Assembly (NCBI RefSeq): GCF_014197245.1
Contig: NZ_JACIFF010000004.1
Location: 253,548-317,547 of the forward strand
DNA: 64,000 nucleotides
Direction: 5' to 3'
Source: Neolewinella aquimaris
GTDB lineage: Bacteria; Bacteroidota; Bacteroidia; Chitinophagales; Saprospiraceae
Made by a program: the position numbers and the translations under genes. Shown here piece by piece: positions 15,008-23,442 of the stretch. Each line of letters opens with the position of its first letter. Position 1 is the first letter of the stretch. Under the pieces are notes generated by a model that saw only the letters and a program-made list of their open reading frames with translations, was not told the DNA's origin and did no database searches.

Positions 15008-15865
15008 TCAGTCGGTCAGCTTAAATTTTACCGGGAGGTTGAAGGCTACCCTTACGGTCCTACCCCCCTGGATGCCGGGAGAGAACTTCTTGCCCGCCCG
15101 GTTGATCTCGTCGACGGCCCGGGTGGCCGCCGCCGTACACCCACCACCAAGTTCGCGGATAGACTCAATGGAGGAGACCGTACCGTCTCGTTCAACGACG
15201 AATCTCACCACTACCACCCCCTGGATGCCGTTCTCCCGCGCAATGGGCGGATAGGATACGTTTTGCTGTACGAAGGTCAGCAACTCGCGGTCCGAACATA
15301 CCTTTCGCTCTTCGCCCGTCAATTTCTGGCAGGCTTCACCGAATACCGGCATTCGCTCGGCGAAGAGGACGGGGGCCGCATCTTCCGGTGGAGCGGGAGG
15401 GGGTAGCGGAGGAGGTGGGGGCACCGATTTGGGCGTTTGCAGCGACGGCGGCGGGGGCATAGCAACAAAATCGTCGAGTGAGACAGCCCGCTCGGTCAGA
15501 TCTATCGGAGGAGCTTCATCCACCACGGGTTCAATTGCGAGGGGCGGCGGGGGCGGGGGCGGGTCACGCTTGGGTGGATCGATCGTACGGGGAATGACTT
15601 CGATGATTTCATCGAGCACGATAGGGCCTGATGCATACACCGGCATCTCCCGGAACTGTGTCCAATTAATGGCCAGGAAGGCCGTAAAGATGGCCGCGCA
15701 CAGCGCTACCCGGTGAATGGCGGGTGATAACGAGAACAGATCGGCAGCCTCTTCCCGGGCATTGCGAAGCTGTCGACGGGTAAGGAAAATGCCGACAACG
15801 ATCAGCAAGCATAGCGTAGCCATTCCCAGCAGCACCGTGGTGCCACTGAAGGTAAATAACAGCAT
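15008..15865 (-). CDS. TonB-family energy transducer
   Basis: This is a 285-residue protein. It has hydrophobic segments at residues 5-27 and 49-66. A long proline-rich spacer (residues 95-175, runs of P and PPPP with E/V) suits the periplasmic span. The C-terminal 90 residues are a TonB_C domain (NVSYPPIARENGIQGVVVVR, VERDGTVSSIESIRELGGG, RAGKKFSPGIQGGRTVRVAF). Role: it transduces proton-motive energy from ExbBD to outer-membrane receptors. No ExbB/ExbD gene is adjacent; the TonB receptor at 20.7 kb may use it. Two Cys in the linker (EACQKLTGEERKVCSD) are typical of bacteroidete TonB forms. Confidence 0.88.
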   Translation of the reverse strand: MLLFTFSGTTVLLGMATLCLLIVVGIFLTRRQLRNAREEAADLFSLSPAIHRVALCAAIFTAFLAINWTQFREMPVYASGPIVLDEIIEVIPRTIDPPKRDPPPPPPPLAIEPVVDEAPPIDLTERAVSLDDFVAMPPPPSLQTPKSVPPPPPLPPPAPPEDAAPVLFAERMPVFGEACQKLTGEERKVCSDRELLTFVQQNVSYPPIARENGIQGVVVVRFVVERDGTVSSIESIRELGGGCTAAATRAVDEINRAGKKFSPGIQGGRTVRVAFNLPVKFKLTD

Positions 15866-15961
15866 GGTAAAAAAATTGAGGGGTGCAGCGTAAGCCGGCT
15901 ACGCGAGATAACCGACAGATGCACTTCACCCCCCAAAATGACGGTCGCCGTTCGAAGAAAT

Positions 15962-16513
15962 TTAGGCTACGCTGGCCGACTTCCCGGCAAAAACCTCGAT
16001 CATCTTCTTATTGAAGGCGGGGATATCGTCCGGATTGCGGCTGCTGACCAGTTTGCCATCGACGACGACTTCCTGATCCTGCACCTTCGCGCCGGCATTG
16101 GCAAGATCGGGTCGTACGGAGACGTAGCCCGTCATCGTCCGACCTTTCACCAAACCGGCGGAAATAAGGGTCTGCCCCCCGTGACAAATCACGGCCACCG
16201 GCTTGTCGGACCGAAAGAACGCCTTGACGAATGAGAGGGCTGCATCGTTGATCCGCAGACTGTCGGGACTAAGCACGCCACCGGGTAGCAGCAGGGCATC
16301 GTAATCGGATGCATCGGCATTGCTGAGATTGACATCCACGGTATGCTCACCGCCCCAGTCGTCGCCGTCCCAGGCTTTGATCGATCCGGATGCTGGACTC
16401 ACCAAGTGCACCGTCGCACCGGCATCTTCCAGGGCTTGTTTTGGTTTGGTGTATTCGACTTCTTCGAATCCGGTGGTGGCCAGGGCCGCTACTTTTACAT
16501 TGCTGAGTTGCAT
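15962..16513 (-). CDS. DJ-1/PfpI family protein (YhbO-like glutamine amidotransferase fold)
   Basis: This is a 183-residue protein of the DJ-1/PfpI superfamily. The nucleophile elbow is AVICHGGQTLISAG (Cys about residue 110); the conserved N-terminal strand VAALATTGFEEVEY and the phrase ALLLPGGVLSPDSLR fit. Members act as stress-protective deglycases/hydrolases or chaperones; which applies here cannot be told. Protein is cytosolic. The gene is transcribed away from gabD, with 98 bp between the starts. Confidence 0.88.
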   Translation of the reverse strand: MQLSNVKVAALATTGFEEVEYTKPKQALEDAGATVHLVSPASGSIKAWDGDDWGGEHTVDVNLSNADASDYDALLLPGGVLSPDSLRINDAALSFVKAFFRSDKPVAVICHGGQTLISAGLVKGRTMTGYVSVRPDLANAGAKVQDQEVVVDGKLVSSRNPDDIPAFNKKMIEVFAGKSASVA

Positions 16514-16611
16514 ACGTTAACTGTTTTAGGGTTCAGGAGTTATTACGGGTGCCGGATCGGGGATGTTCGGCAGCCAATATCCGGCGATTCCCATCCCAAT
16601 AATGGACAGCT

Positions 16612-18072
16612 ATGACCCTACACTCCCAGGACTTATTGCAACAATCCGCCTACGTAAACGGGGAGTGGATGCCCGCCGACGACGGGGCTACTTTTGCCGT
16701 CCACGATCCATTCTCCGACGAAGTAATTGCCGCGGTAGCCGATCTGGGGGAAACCGAAACTCTCCGCGCAGTAGCTGCCGCCGCCACCGCCTTCCCCGCA
16801 TGGAGCGCCAACACCGCCGGAGAGCGCTCGACCGTCCTACGTCGCTGGTTCGAATTGATCATGGAGCACCAGGAAGACCTTGCCATAATCATGACCCGCG
16901 AGCAGGGAAAGCCCCTCACAGAATCCCGCGGCGAAGTAGCCTACGGTGCCTCCTTCATCGAGTGGTTTGCCGAGGAGGGTAAGCGGGCGTACGGCGATGT
17001 CATTCCCAGCCACCGGGGCGATGCGCGCATTATTACCATTAAACAGCCGGTAGGGGTGGTGGCCGCCATTACCCCCTGGAATTTCCCGATCGCCATGATC
17101 ACCCGCAAGGTGGCGCCCGCCCTCGCGGTTGGCTGCACCGTTGTCGTGAAGCCGGCCGAAGACACCCCCCTTTGCGCCCTGGCCCTGGCGTTTTTGGCCG
17201 ACAAGGCAGGTCTGCCCCCGGGTGTGTTCAACGTTGTCCCCACCAGTCGGCCGGCCGAAGTAGGAGCGGTACTTACTCACGACCAGCGGATACGCAAACT
17301 AAGCTTCACCGGCAGTACCGCCACCGGTAAAAAGCTGATGGAACAAAGTGCGGGCACACTAAAAAAACTTTCGCTAGAACTGGGCGGAAACGCCCCCTTC
17401 ATCGTGTTTAACGACGCAGACGTAAAGGGCGCGGTCGCAGGAGCAGTGGAGTCAAAATACCGCAATGCGGGTCAAACTTGCGTCTGCGCTAACCGGCTGT
17501 ACGTGCAGTCCGGCATCTATGATGAATTTGTGAAGGAGCTGGCCGTTGCGGTAGGTGACCTCAAGGTCGGTCCTGGCACTGAATCCGACACCGACATCGG
17601 ACCCCTCATCAACGACGCGGCCCTCGATAAGGTCCAACGCTTGGTGAAAGACGCTGTCGATAAGGGTGCCGAAGTCATCGTCGGGGGAGAGCCTTCCGAT
17701 AAGGGGCCGCGGTGTTACCGCCCTACCCTCTTGGTCAACGCCAATTCAAGGATGGACATCAGCCAGGAGGAGGTTTTCGGACCGGTCGCACCGATTTTTC
17801 GGTTCGATACGGAAGAAGAAGTGATTGAACTGGCGAATGACACCCCCTACGGCCTCGCCGCCTACTTCTACGGCCGGGACCACGCCCGGATTTGGCGAGT
17901 AGCCGAAGCCCTTGAATACGGTATGGTCGGCATCAACACCGGTATGATCTCAACCACCCTGGCCCCCTTCGGCGGTGTGAAGGAGAGCGGCTTTGGCCGG
18001 GAGGGATCTAAGTACGGATTGGAAGATTACCTCGTGATCAAGTATTTGTGTTGGGGTGGTCTGGAAAAATAA
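16612..18072 (+). CDS. gabD: NAD(P)-dependent succinate-semialdehyde dehydrogenase
   Basis: This 486-residue aldehyde dehydrogenase has the GabD signature: catalytic Glu in LELGGNAPFIV (about residue 254) and catalytic Cys in NAGQTCVCANRLYVQ (about residue 288), with the cofactor-fold phrase ITPWNFPIAM and FTGSTATGKKLMEQ. The product oxidises succinate semialdehyde to succinate at the end of the GABA shunt. No GABA transaminase or transporter is adjacent. ATG 16612 is preceded by a 98-bp gap. A hairpin follows the stop codon. Confidence 0.88.
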   Translation: MTLHSQDLLQQSAYVNGEWMPADDGATFAVHDPFSDEVIAAVADLGETETLRAVAAAATAFPAWSANTAGERSTVLRRWFELIMEHQEDLAIIMTREQGKPLTESRGEVAYGASFIEWFAEEGKRAYGDVIPSHRGDARIITIKQPVGVVAAITPWNFPIAMITRKVAPALAVGCTVVVKPAEDTPLCALALAFLADKAGLPPGVFNVVPTSRPAEVGAVLTHDQRIRKLSFTGSTATGKKLMEQSAGTLKKLSLELGGNAPFIVFNDADVKGAVAGAVESKYRNAGQTCVCANRLYVQSGIYDEFVKELAVAVGDLKVGPGTESDTDIGPLINDAALDKVQRLVKDAVDKGAEVIVGGEPSDKGPRCYRPTLLVNANSRMDISQEEVFGPVAPIFRFDTEEEVIELANDTPYGLAAYFYGRDHARIWRVAEALEYGMVGINTGMISTTLAPFGGVKESGFGREGSKYGLEDYLVIKYLCWGGLEK

Positions 18073-18105
18073 AAAAGGGCACCGATCTCTGATCGGCACC
18101 CTTTT
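18071..18105 (+). terminator. gabD terminator hairpin
   Basis: Bases aaaaaagggcaccgatc / gatcggcacccttttcc form a stem with a two-by-two internal mismatch (ca against ca) and a three-base loop, followed by T residues. It overlaps the end of the gabD stop codon. Confidence 0.55.
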
Positions 18106-18131
18106 CCTCCAGGTAGAGGTCGATAAATTTA

Positions 18132-18344
18132 TTACTGCTCGGGAGCAAAGTGGTTGCAGCCGAAGTTGGCCTCCGTTAGGAATTCCATACCGGAGGTGGC
18201 GGACTGGTTCTGGAGTACGGGAAGCACGTATTTCATGCCGCTTTCGCTGAGCACTTCACATTCTCCGAAGTTTTCGCGATTCTGTACGGCGGGGGCTTCG
18301 TGCTCCCAGTGGTTACAATTTTTGCAGGTGGGTTCCATGGTCAT
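18132..18344 (-). CDS. small cysteine-rich protein, unknown function
   Basis: Started at ATG 18344 (MTMEPTCKNC) this is about 70 residues; a longer frame to 18386 adds a weak leader. Five Cys/His positions stand out: CKNCNHWEHE near the N-terminus, ECEVL in the middle and GCNHFAPEQ at the end, so metal binding (zinc or iron) is plausible. I do not recognise a named family. It lies convergent to gabD and the QueE gene is upstream on the same strand 109 bp away. Confidence 0.6.
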   Translation of the reverse strand: MTMEPTCKNCNHWEHEAPAVQNRENFGECEVLSESGMKYVLPVLQNQSATSGMEFLTEANFGCNHFAPEQ

Positions 18345-18452
18345 TGATTTTAATGTGGTAGAATACACTGTTAAAATCCTTTTCACCCGCTTTAAGTTCG
18401 GCCAACCCTCCGTTTTCCAGTAGTTTGTAAACAGACTAAATAAGGGGATCGG

Positions 18453-19088
18453 CTACTCGATGCCCATGATCTTGTGAGTTTGCAAACTTACCCTCCACTG
18501 GGGGTGATCCATGCAATAAGCTACGGTAGCGCTGGTATGGTTAATACCGACCTCATCCTTAGGTTGCAGAAAAAAGTGAGTAAAGGCGAGATGCTCAAAC
18601 CGTTCCGGCTGGGCACCCGCTTCGGGCTGTGGGAATACCAGCTTCAGTTCGTCACCACGGGTAACGACCAACTCGGCGTTTGCCTTCGGGCTTACGCACA
18701 CCCAGTCGATCTCCTCCGGTACGGGCAGGGTGCCGTTGGTTTCCACCGCCACTTCAAAACCGGCCGCGCGCAACGCCCCGATCAGGGGTACGTCAAGCTG
18801 AAGCAGGGGTTCTCCACCGGTACAGACGATGTACGGTCGGCCGCCACCGGGCCAGAGTGCTTTTACCAGGTCAACACATTGCTCCTGCGTGTACCGCCCT
18901 CCGTTGGTCCCGTCCGTTCCGATGAAATCGGTGTCGCAGAATTTGCACACGGCGTCGTGGCGGTCCTCCTCCCGTCCGCTCCAGAGATTACAGCCGGTGA
19001 AGCGCAGAAATACCGCGGCCCGCCCGGCCTGGGCGCCTTCGCCCTGCAGGGTGTAGAAGCATTCTTTGATCTTGTAGCTGCGCGCCAT
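18453..19088 (-). CDS. queE: 7-carboxy-7-deazaguanine synthase (radical SAM)
   Basis: Start at ATG 19088 (MARSYKIKECFYTLQGEGAQ); 211 residues. The radical-SAM cluster is the expanded CX14CX2C type (CNLW...AVCKFC), a variant known from some QueE enzymes. The phrases TLQGEGAQAG, CTGGEPLLQL and VETNGTLPV are family markers. The enzyme makes CDG from CPH4 in queuosine/deazapurine biosynthesis. No other queuosine gene is nearby. Divergent to yigZ, with only 69 bp between the starts. Confidence 0.9.
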   Translation of the reverse strand: MARSYKIKECFYTLQGEGAQAGRAAVFLRFTGCNLWSGREEDRHDAVCKFCDTDFIGTDGTNGGRYTQEQCVDLVKALWPGGGRPYIVCTGGEPLLQLDVPLIGALRAAGFEVAVETNGTLPVPEEIDWVCVSPKANAELVVTRGDELKLVFPQPEAGAQPERFEHLAFTHFFLQPKDEVGINHTSATVAYCMDHPQWRVSLQTHKIMGIE

Positions 19089-19157
19089 AGCAAGGGAAGA
19101 CAAATTTGCCGGACGAATGGTTGGGGGCATCCCGTACGGAGCTGGTTACCTTGCGGC

Positions 19158-19799
19158 ATGGACCAGTACCTCATCCCCGCCGGCTCTTCGGAGGGTGAAT
19201 TTCGCGACCGGGGCAGCAAATTCGTTGCTGTCCTGCGACCGGTGCGTACCGAGGAGGAAGCGTTGGACGTAGTGAATGAACAACGACTCGCTCACCCGAA
19301 GTGCAATCACCACTGCTACGCCTACCGCCTGGGTCCCGGCACCGATCGCTGGCGCACCAACGACGATGGAGAACCCAGCGGCACGGCCGGCAAGCCCATC
19401 CTCGGGCAGATCGACCGCGTGGGGCTGTCGGATGTGATGATCGTCGTCTCCCGTTACTTCGGGGGCACCAAACTGGGCACCTCGGGACTCATCAACGCCT
19501 ACCGGGAAGCGGCAAAACTGGCCATCGAAGCCGGCTCCACCGCCGTACGTACAATCACCACCCGCCTCGAATTGCGCTTCGGCTACGAACTCATGGGACC
19601 GGTAATGAGCGCCCTCGATCACCTCCACCTGGACATGGTGGAACAGGATTTCGCCGAAACCGCGAGAGTAACCCTGGAACTACCGAAATCGACCGTGCCC
19701 TCGACCCTGCGCGAACTGAAGGCCGCGATCGCGGGAGTGTACGTTGAGGAAGTGGATGAAGATTTCTCGGTACCGGGCCTCGAGATTAAACAAGGATAG
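19158..19799 (+). CDS. yigZ: YigZ/IMPACT family protein
   Basis: Start at ATG 19158 gives 213 residues; the much longer frame upstream is antisense to queE. Hallmarks: FRDRGSKFVAVLRPV, CNHHCYAYRLGPG, TNDDGEPSGTAGKPIL (the IMPACT signature) and VIVVSRYFGGTKLGTSGL. The family is widespread; in eukaryotes its relative controls translation by acting on Gcn2, but the bacterial role is unclear. A TACCTTG box ends only four bases before the ATG, suggesting a leaderless transcript. Confidence 0.9.
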   Translation: MDQYLIPAGSSEGEFRDRGSKFVAVLRPVRTEEEALDVVNEQRLAHPKCNHHCYAYRLGPGTDRWRTNDDGEPSGTAGKPILGQIDRVGLSDVMIVVSRYFGGTKLGTSGLINAYREAAKLAIEAGSTAVRTITTRLELRFGYELMGPVMSALDHLHLDMVEQDFAETARVTLELPKSTVPSTLRELKAAIAGVYVEEVDEDFSVPGLEIKQG

Positions 19800-19826
19800 G
19801 ATGAGGCGCTCTGCGCCGACCCTGTA

Positions 19827-19940
19827 CCGCCCGGCTGTCAGGGTCGCCCTAGAAGGGCTCAATCTACCGATACAAGGTTGAGTTTCTAAGCCGCCCCTGC
19901 ACCGCCCGTCTCACAGGGTCGCCCTAGAAGGGCTCAACCT
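19827..19940. repeat. two-copy intergenic direct repeat with hairpin
   Basis: A block of about 39 bp (ccgcccg..t..cagggtcg + ccctagaagggctcaa) occurs at 19827-19865 and 19902-19940. Each contains the perfect small palindrome GCCCT AGA AGGGC. It lies in the 283-bp gap between yigZ and the YceI gene. Nothing else of note is in the gap. Confidence 0.75.
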
Positions 19941-20082
19941 GCAACTGCAACCGCCACGCGACAGCAAATTCGCATTTCGACGAAATTAATCCGTACTGAA
20001 ATCGACCGCACGAAAACCTACCCCCTGTAACCTATTAGATCAGGCTATCACAAACGCCACTACAAGGCGGGGGCGGGAGTTA

Positions 20083-20661
20083 TTACTGCTTCGTGACCAG
20101 GGTGACGGCCAGTTCGAACTCGTCGTAAATGGTCTTGTCGCCCAGGTTTTCGATGAAGGATCCGGAACCGTAGCGAACGTCGAAGTCGGTGCGGTCGAGG
20201 GTAAGATCGGCCTCAGCGGTGTAGAATCCGTCGGTTTCGGTCACTTTGGTGTTGAAGCGGATCGACTTGGTGTGCTCCTTGATGGTAAGGTCGCCGGTGA
20301 TGCGGTAATCGCCGGGCAGGCCGCGGCTGACCACGTTGGTGATGACGAAGGTGGCCTCGGGGTGGTTCTCTACGCCGAAGAAGTCGTCGCTCTTCAGGTG
20401 GCCCTCTAGCCTACCCTTGCTGTCGCCGCTCAGGTCGGTCACCGCAATGGTCGGCATATCGATGGTGAAGGAACCGCCGGTGAGCAGGGTATCCGTGAAT
20501 TCGAGCTGGCCTTCCTTAATGGAAATGGTGCCCGTATGGTTGCCGGTGACTTTGTAGGCCTTCCAGGCGATCTCGCTGGCGGCGGTGTCGACGGCTACCG
20601 TGACGGTGTCGGCGGTGGTCAGGAGGGCGAAGGCGGAGAGGAGGAGGATGGATTTGAGCAT
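20083..20661 (-). CDS. YceI family periplasmic protein
   Basis: Start at ATG 20661 gives 192 residues with a signal peptide (LKSILLLSAFALLTTADT). The mature part is a beta-barrel-like YceI fold: ASEIAWKAYKVTGNHTGTI, GRLEGHLKSDDFFGVENHPEA, DLTIKEHTKSI and DLTLDRTDFDVRYGSG. In the family it binds polyisoprenoid-type lipids in the periplasm. A longer frame to 21132 runs antisense-like through the TonB receptor C-terminus and is not real. It sits 37 bp after the receptor gene and is probably in its operon. Confidence 0.88.
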   Translation of the reverse strand: MLKSILLLSAFALLTTADTVTVAVDTAASEIAWKAYKVTGNHTGTISIKEGQLEFTDTLLTGGSFTIDMPTIAVTDLSGDSKGRLEGHLKSDDFFGVENHPEATFVITNVVSRGLPGDYRITGDLTIKEHTKSIRFNTKVTETDGFYTAEADLTLDRTDFDVRYGSGSFIENLGDKTIYDEFELAVTLVTKQ

Positions 20662-20698
20662 GGTAATTGGAGAGTTGTTGGGTTGTTGAGTTGTGGGA

Positions 20699-23260
20699 TT
20701 ATTCTTTTTTGTCATCCTTTTTTTCTTCTTCTTTGGCGGCTTTTTTGGCCTGGCGGCGGGTTTGGGGGGCGGGGGCTGCGTTGGTGTTGCCGCCGCCGCC
20801 GTTGTCGTCGCCGCCGCCCATGAGGTCGTTGTTGTTGACGGAGCGGGTTTTGGAGCGGGCCTTGTTGGCGTCGAGCTGACCGAACTTGTAGCCGAAGGTG
20901 AGCTTGATGTTGCGGTTGAGGAGCATGTCTTCGCGGACCTGGGTGAAGGTAGCCGTTTCCAGTTCGCTGCGCAGGGCCCAGCCGCGGGAGGCGAAGTTCT
21001 CGGCGGCGAGGCCGATGGTGCCGCGACCTTCGTTGAATTCCTTGCTGACTCCGAGAGCATACATGCCGAAGCCACCGCGCGAGCCCTGTAACTGTACCCG
21101 ACGACCGCGCATGAAGGTGAAGGCCTGGGCACTCCAGCCGTTTTTAAGTTTTAGCTGGCTCATGAGACGACCTCCGTAGTTGATGCCGGAGTTGGTGGCG
21201 GTGACGGAGGTGCCGTCGAGGCCGGTAACCTTTCCCTCCAGGGTAGCATAGTCGAGGTCGATGCCGCCATTAATGGTCCAGTCGCGGGTAAGGTAGACGT
21301 TGACGAAGGCGTTGACGCCGAGGGCCTGCTCCCGACCGATGTTTTCGTAGGTGGTGAGCAGGGTGCCTTCGAGGCTGTCGATGGGCGTGCGCACCTGATT
21401 GATGGCGTTGTTGCTGTTGCGGCCGAAGAACGAGAGGTTGAGATAGGTTTTGCCCACCATGCTACTGTAGCCGAACTCTAGGTTGTCGGTAAGCTCGGGG
21501 CGTAGGAGGGGGTTGCCCACTTCGATACTCTGGCTATTCTCGATGTTGACGTTGGGGTTGAGCTGACGGAGCCAGGGACGCTGAATGCGGCGGTTGTAGC
21601 CGAGCTTCAGGGTAGTGGACTCACCGACCTTTTTTGAAAAGTTAAGGCTGGGGACTAGGTTGGCGTAGTCGGGGATCTCGATGGCCTCGTTGTTCTGGGT
21701 AGCCTCGATCATGGTCTGCTCCCACCGTAGGCCGGCCTTGAGGGTTATGTCGCCGGGTAGTGCCAGGGTATAGGCGGTGTAGGCGGCTAGGATGTCCTGT
21801 CCGTAGTCGAGCTGACCGGAGGGACGAAGTCCGTCGACCGTAAAGGCTTCGCTGCCGGTGGCACTGAGGTAGCTGAAGTCGCTGTTCACCTGGCGCAGGA
21901 TGCCCTTTCCACCAAATTCCAGGATTTGCTTATCGCCAATGGGGTGGATGTAGTCGGCCTGTAGGGTCACCTCCTCATTAGTGTTGTTGTCGAGGTTGCG
22001 CAGGCGGCTCAGGATGGTTTCCTCGTCGTCCAGGTTGGAGGAGGTGAAGTTGCTGTTCTCCGCCGTGGTGCTGTAGAGGGTCGAGATGCTGAGTTCGCGG
22101 CCGGGCTTGATGACGTAGAGGTAATCGAGGTTGACATCAATGTTGTCGGAGCTCCGCTCGCTGTCGATGTCGCGCAGGAAGGTGGAGGCCAGTACTTCCT
22201 CGGCGTACACGGTAGTGGTTTGTAACTGATCGCGGCCGAAGTTGCGCACACCGAAGCGGACGCCGGCGCTCAGGAACTGGCGGTCGGTCAGGTCGTAATC
22301 GAAGCCCAAGTTGTAGCGACCGAAGATGCCGTTGTCGGAGGCCTCACCGAACTGCTCGCTGCGGCTGTTGGTGAAGGTCTGCAGTAGGGAGGTTTCGGCG
22401 TCGTTGTAGAAGGCCCGTCCGAATCCGCCGAGCGTCATACCGAATTTACCCTTGCGGTAGCTGCCGTTGAGGCCGAGGTTGGAGCCCCGCAGGCCGAGTC
22501 CCGTATCGACGTTGAGGAAGTAGCCCGCCAGGTCGTTCTTCTTGGTGATGATGTTGATGATGCCGCCGGCACCCTCGGCGTCGTACTTGGCCGACGGGCT
22601 GGTGATCACTTCCACCGACTTGATCTGGTCGGCCGGAATCATCTTCATGGCATCGGCGACGCTTCCGGCGATGATGGTGGAGGGTTTGTTGTTGATGAGC
22701 ACACGGATGTTGGAGTTGCCGCGCAGGCTGACGTTGCCCTCGAGGTCGACCTGCAGCAGCGGCACCTTGCGGAGTACGTCGGCCGCGTCGCCGCCCCGAC
22801 TTAGTTGGTCCTGCTCGGCATTGTACACCAGACGGTCCACCTTTTCCTCGATGAGCGCACGCTGGCCGGTGACCGTTACTTCTTCCAGCAGCTCGGCGGC
22901 TGCCCCCAGCCGGACGGTGCCTACGTCGGTGCTTTTTCCACCGCCGACTTCCACGTCGCTGATGGAGATGGCTTCGTAGCCCAGGAAGGTAATCTCCAAT
23001 CGGTACGTTCCGTTTTTCACTGCGCCAATAATGAAGGTGCCGTCGTCGCCGGTGAGGGTGCCGTTGACGAGTTCGTCGTCGGTAGCCTGGTGGAGACTGA
23101 TGGTGGCGTATGCGACTGGGGCCCCGTCGGCCGCGTCCAGCACGGTACCCGTGATGCTTCCCTTGAGGTTATCGGATGGGTCCTCTATCGGATGAGGAGT
23201 TGCCGCAAAAACGGTAGAGAACAGGGAGGCAAAAAGGAGTATGAGGGTTGGCACTTTCAT
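20699..23260 (-). CDS. TonB-dependent outer-membrane receptor with carboxypeptidase-regulatory-like domain
   Basis: This is an 853-residue protein. It has a signal peptide (KVPTLILLFASLFSTVFA), a carboxypeptidase-regulatory-like beta-sandwich (GSITGTVLDAADGAPVAYAT to about residue 115), a Plug domain (residues 120-230; DVLRKVPLLQVDLEGNVSLRG, then GAGGIINIITKK), and a large barrel domain of the OMP_b-brl_3 type. After the last clear strand (KLTFGYKFGQLD, about residue 790) there is an unusual 60-residue tail: Asn/Gly/Ala-rich, then a Lys/Glu/Asp run ending EEEKKDDKKE. Substrate is unknown. A divergent histidine kinase pair follows. Confidence 0.88.
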   Translation of the reverse strand: MKVPTLILLFASLFSTVFAATPHPIEDPSDNLKGSITGTVLDAADGAPVAYATISLHQATDDELVNGTLTGDDGTFIIGAVKNGTYRLEITFLGYEAISISDVEVGGGKSTDVGTVRLGAAAELLEEVTVTGQRALIEEKVDRLVYNAEQDQLSRGGDAADVLRKVPLLQVDLEGNVSLRGNSNIRVLINNKPSTIIAGSVADAMKMIPADQIKSVEVITSPSAKYDAEGAGGIINIITKKNDLAGYFLNVDTGLGLRGSNLGLNGSYRKGKFGMTLGGFGRAFYNDAETSLLQTFTNSRSEQFGEASDNGIFGRYNLGFDYDLTDRQFLSAGVRFGVRNFGRDQLQTTTVYAEEVLASTFLRDIDSERSSDNIDVNLDYLYVIKPGRELSISTLYSTTAENSNFTSSNLDDEETILSRLRNLDNNTNEEVTLQADYIHPIGDKQILEFGGKGILRQVNSDFSYLSATGSEAFTVDGLRPSGQLDYGQDILAAYTAYTLALPGDITLKAGLRWEQTMIEATQNNEAIEIPDYANLVPSLNFSKKVGESTTLKLGYNRRIQRPWLRQLNPNVNIENSQSIEVGNPLLRPELTDNLEFGYSSMVGKTYLNLSFFGRNSNNAINQVRTPIDSLEGTLLTTYENIGREQALGVNAFVNVYLTRDWTINGGIDLDYATLEGKVTGLDGTSVTATNSGINYGGRLMSQLKLKNGWSAQAFTFMRGRRVQLQGSRGGFGMYALGVSKEFNEGRGTIGLAAENFASRGWALRSELETATFTQVREDMLLNRNIKLTFGYKFGQLDANKARSKTRSVNNNDLMGGGDDNGGGGNTNAAPAPQTRRQAKKAAKEEEKKDDKKE

Positions 23261-23428
23261 CGCTAGGGATATTTGATGGAGTAAAAGTCGTACTGCTTGC
23301 CAGGCTGTATGAAAGTGTTCTACCGTTCGGCAATTCCGGTCGACGGCTCCGAAGCTGCGGGTGGCTCCCGGATCGTAGAGGATTTAGGGGGCTTGGTAGA
23401 TCGGTATCCAGTCGCCGGATGGCTTGCC

Positions 23429-23436
23429 TACCTTTG
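23429..23436 (+). promoter_or_regulatory. -7 element (TACCTTTG), possibly leaderless
   Basis: An exact TAnnTTTG match ends six bases before the ATG of the histidine kinase gene at 23443, which places the expected transcription start at or near the start codon. Confidence 0.5.
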
Positions 23437-23442
23437 CACATC

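Noticed and set aside
18474..19157. Long 5' extension of the yigZ frame
   Set aside because: It runs antisense to queE, which is a well-marked gene, and the family N-terminus starts at 19158.
20662..21132. 5' extension of the YceI frame
   Set aside because: It lies antiparallel-frame within the TonB receptor's 3' part on the same strand; the signal peptide starts at 20661.
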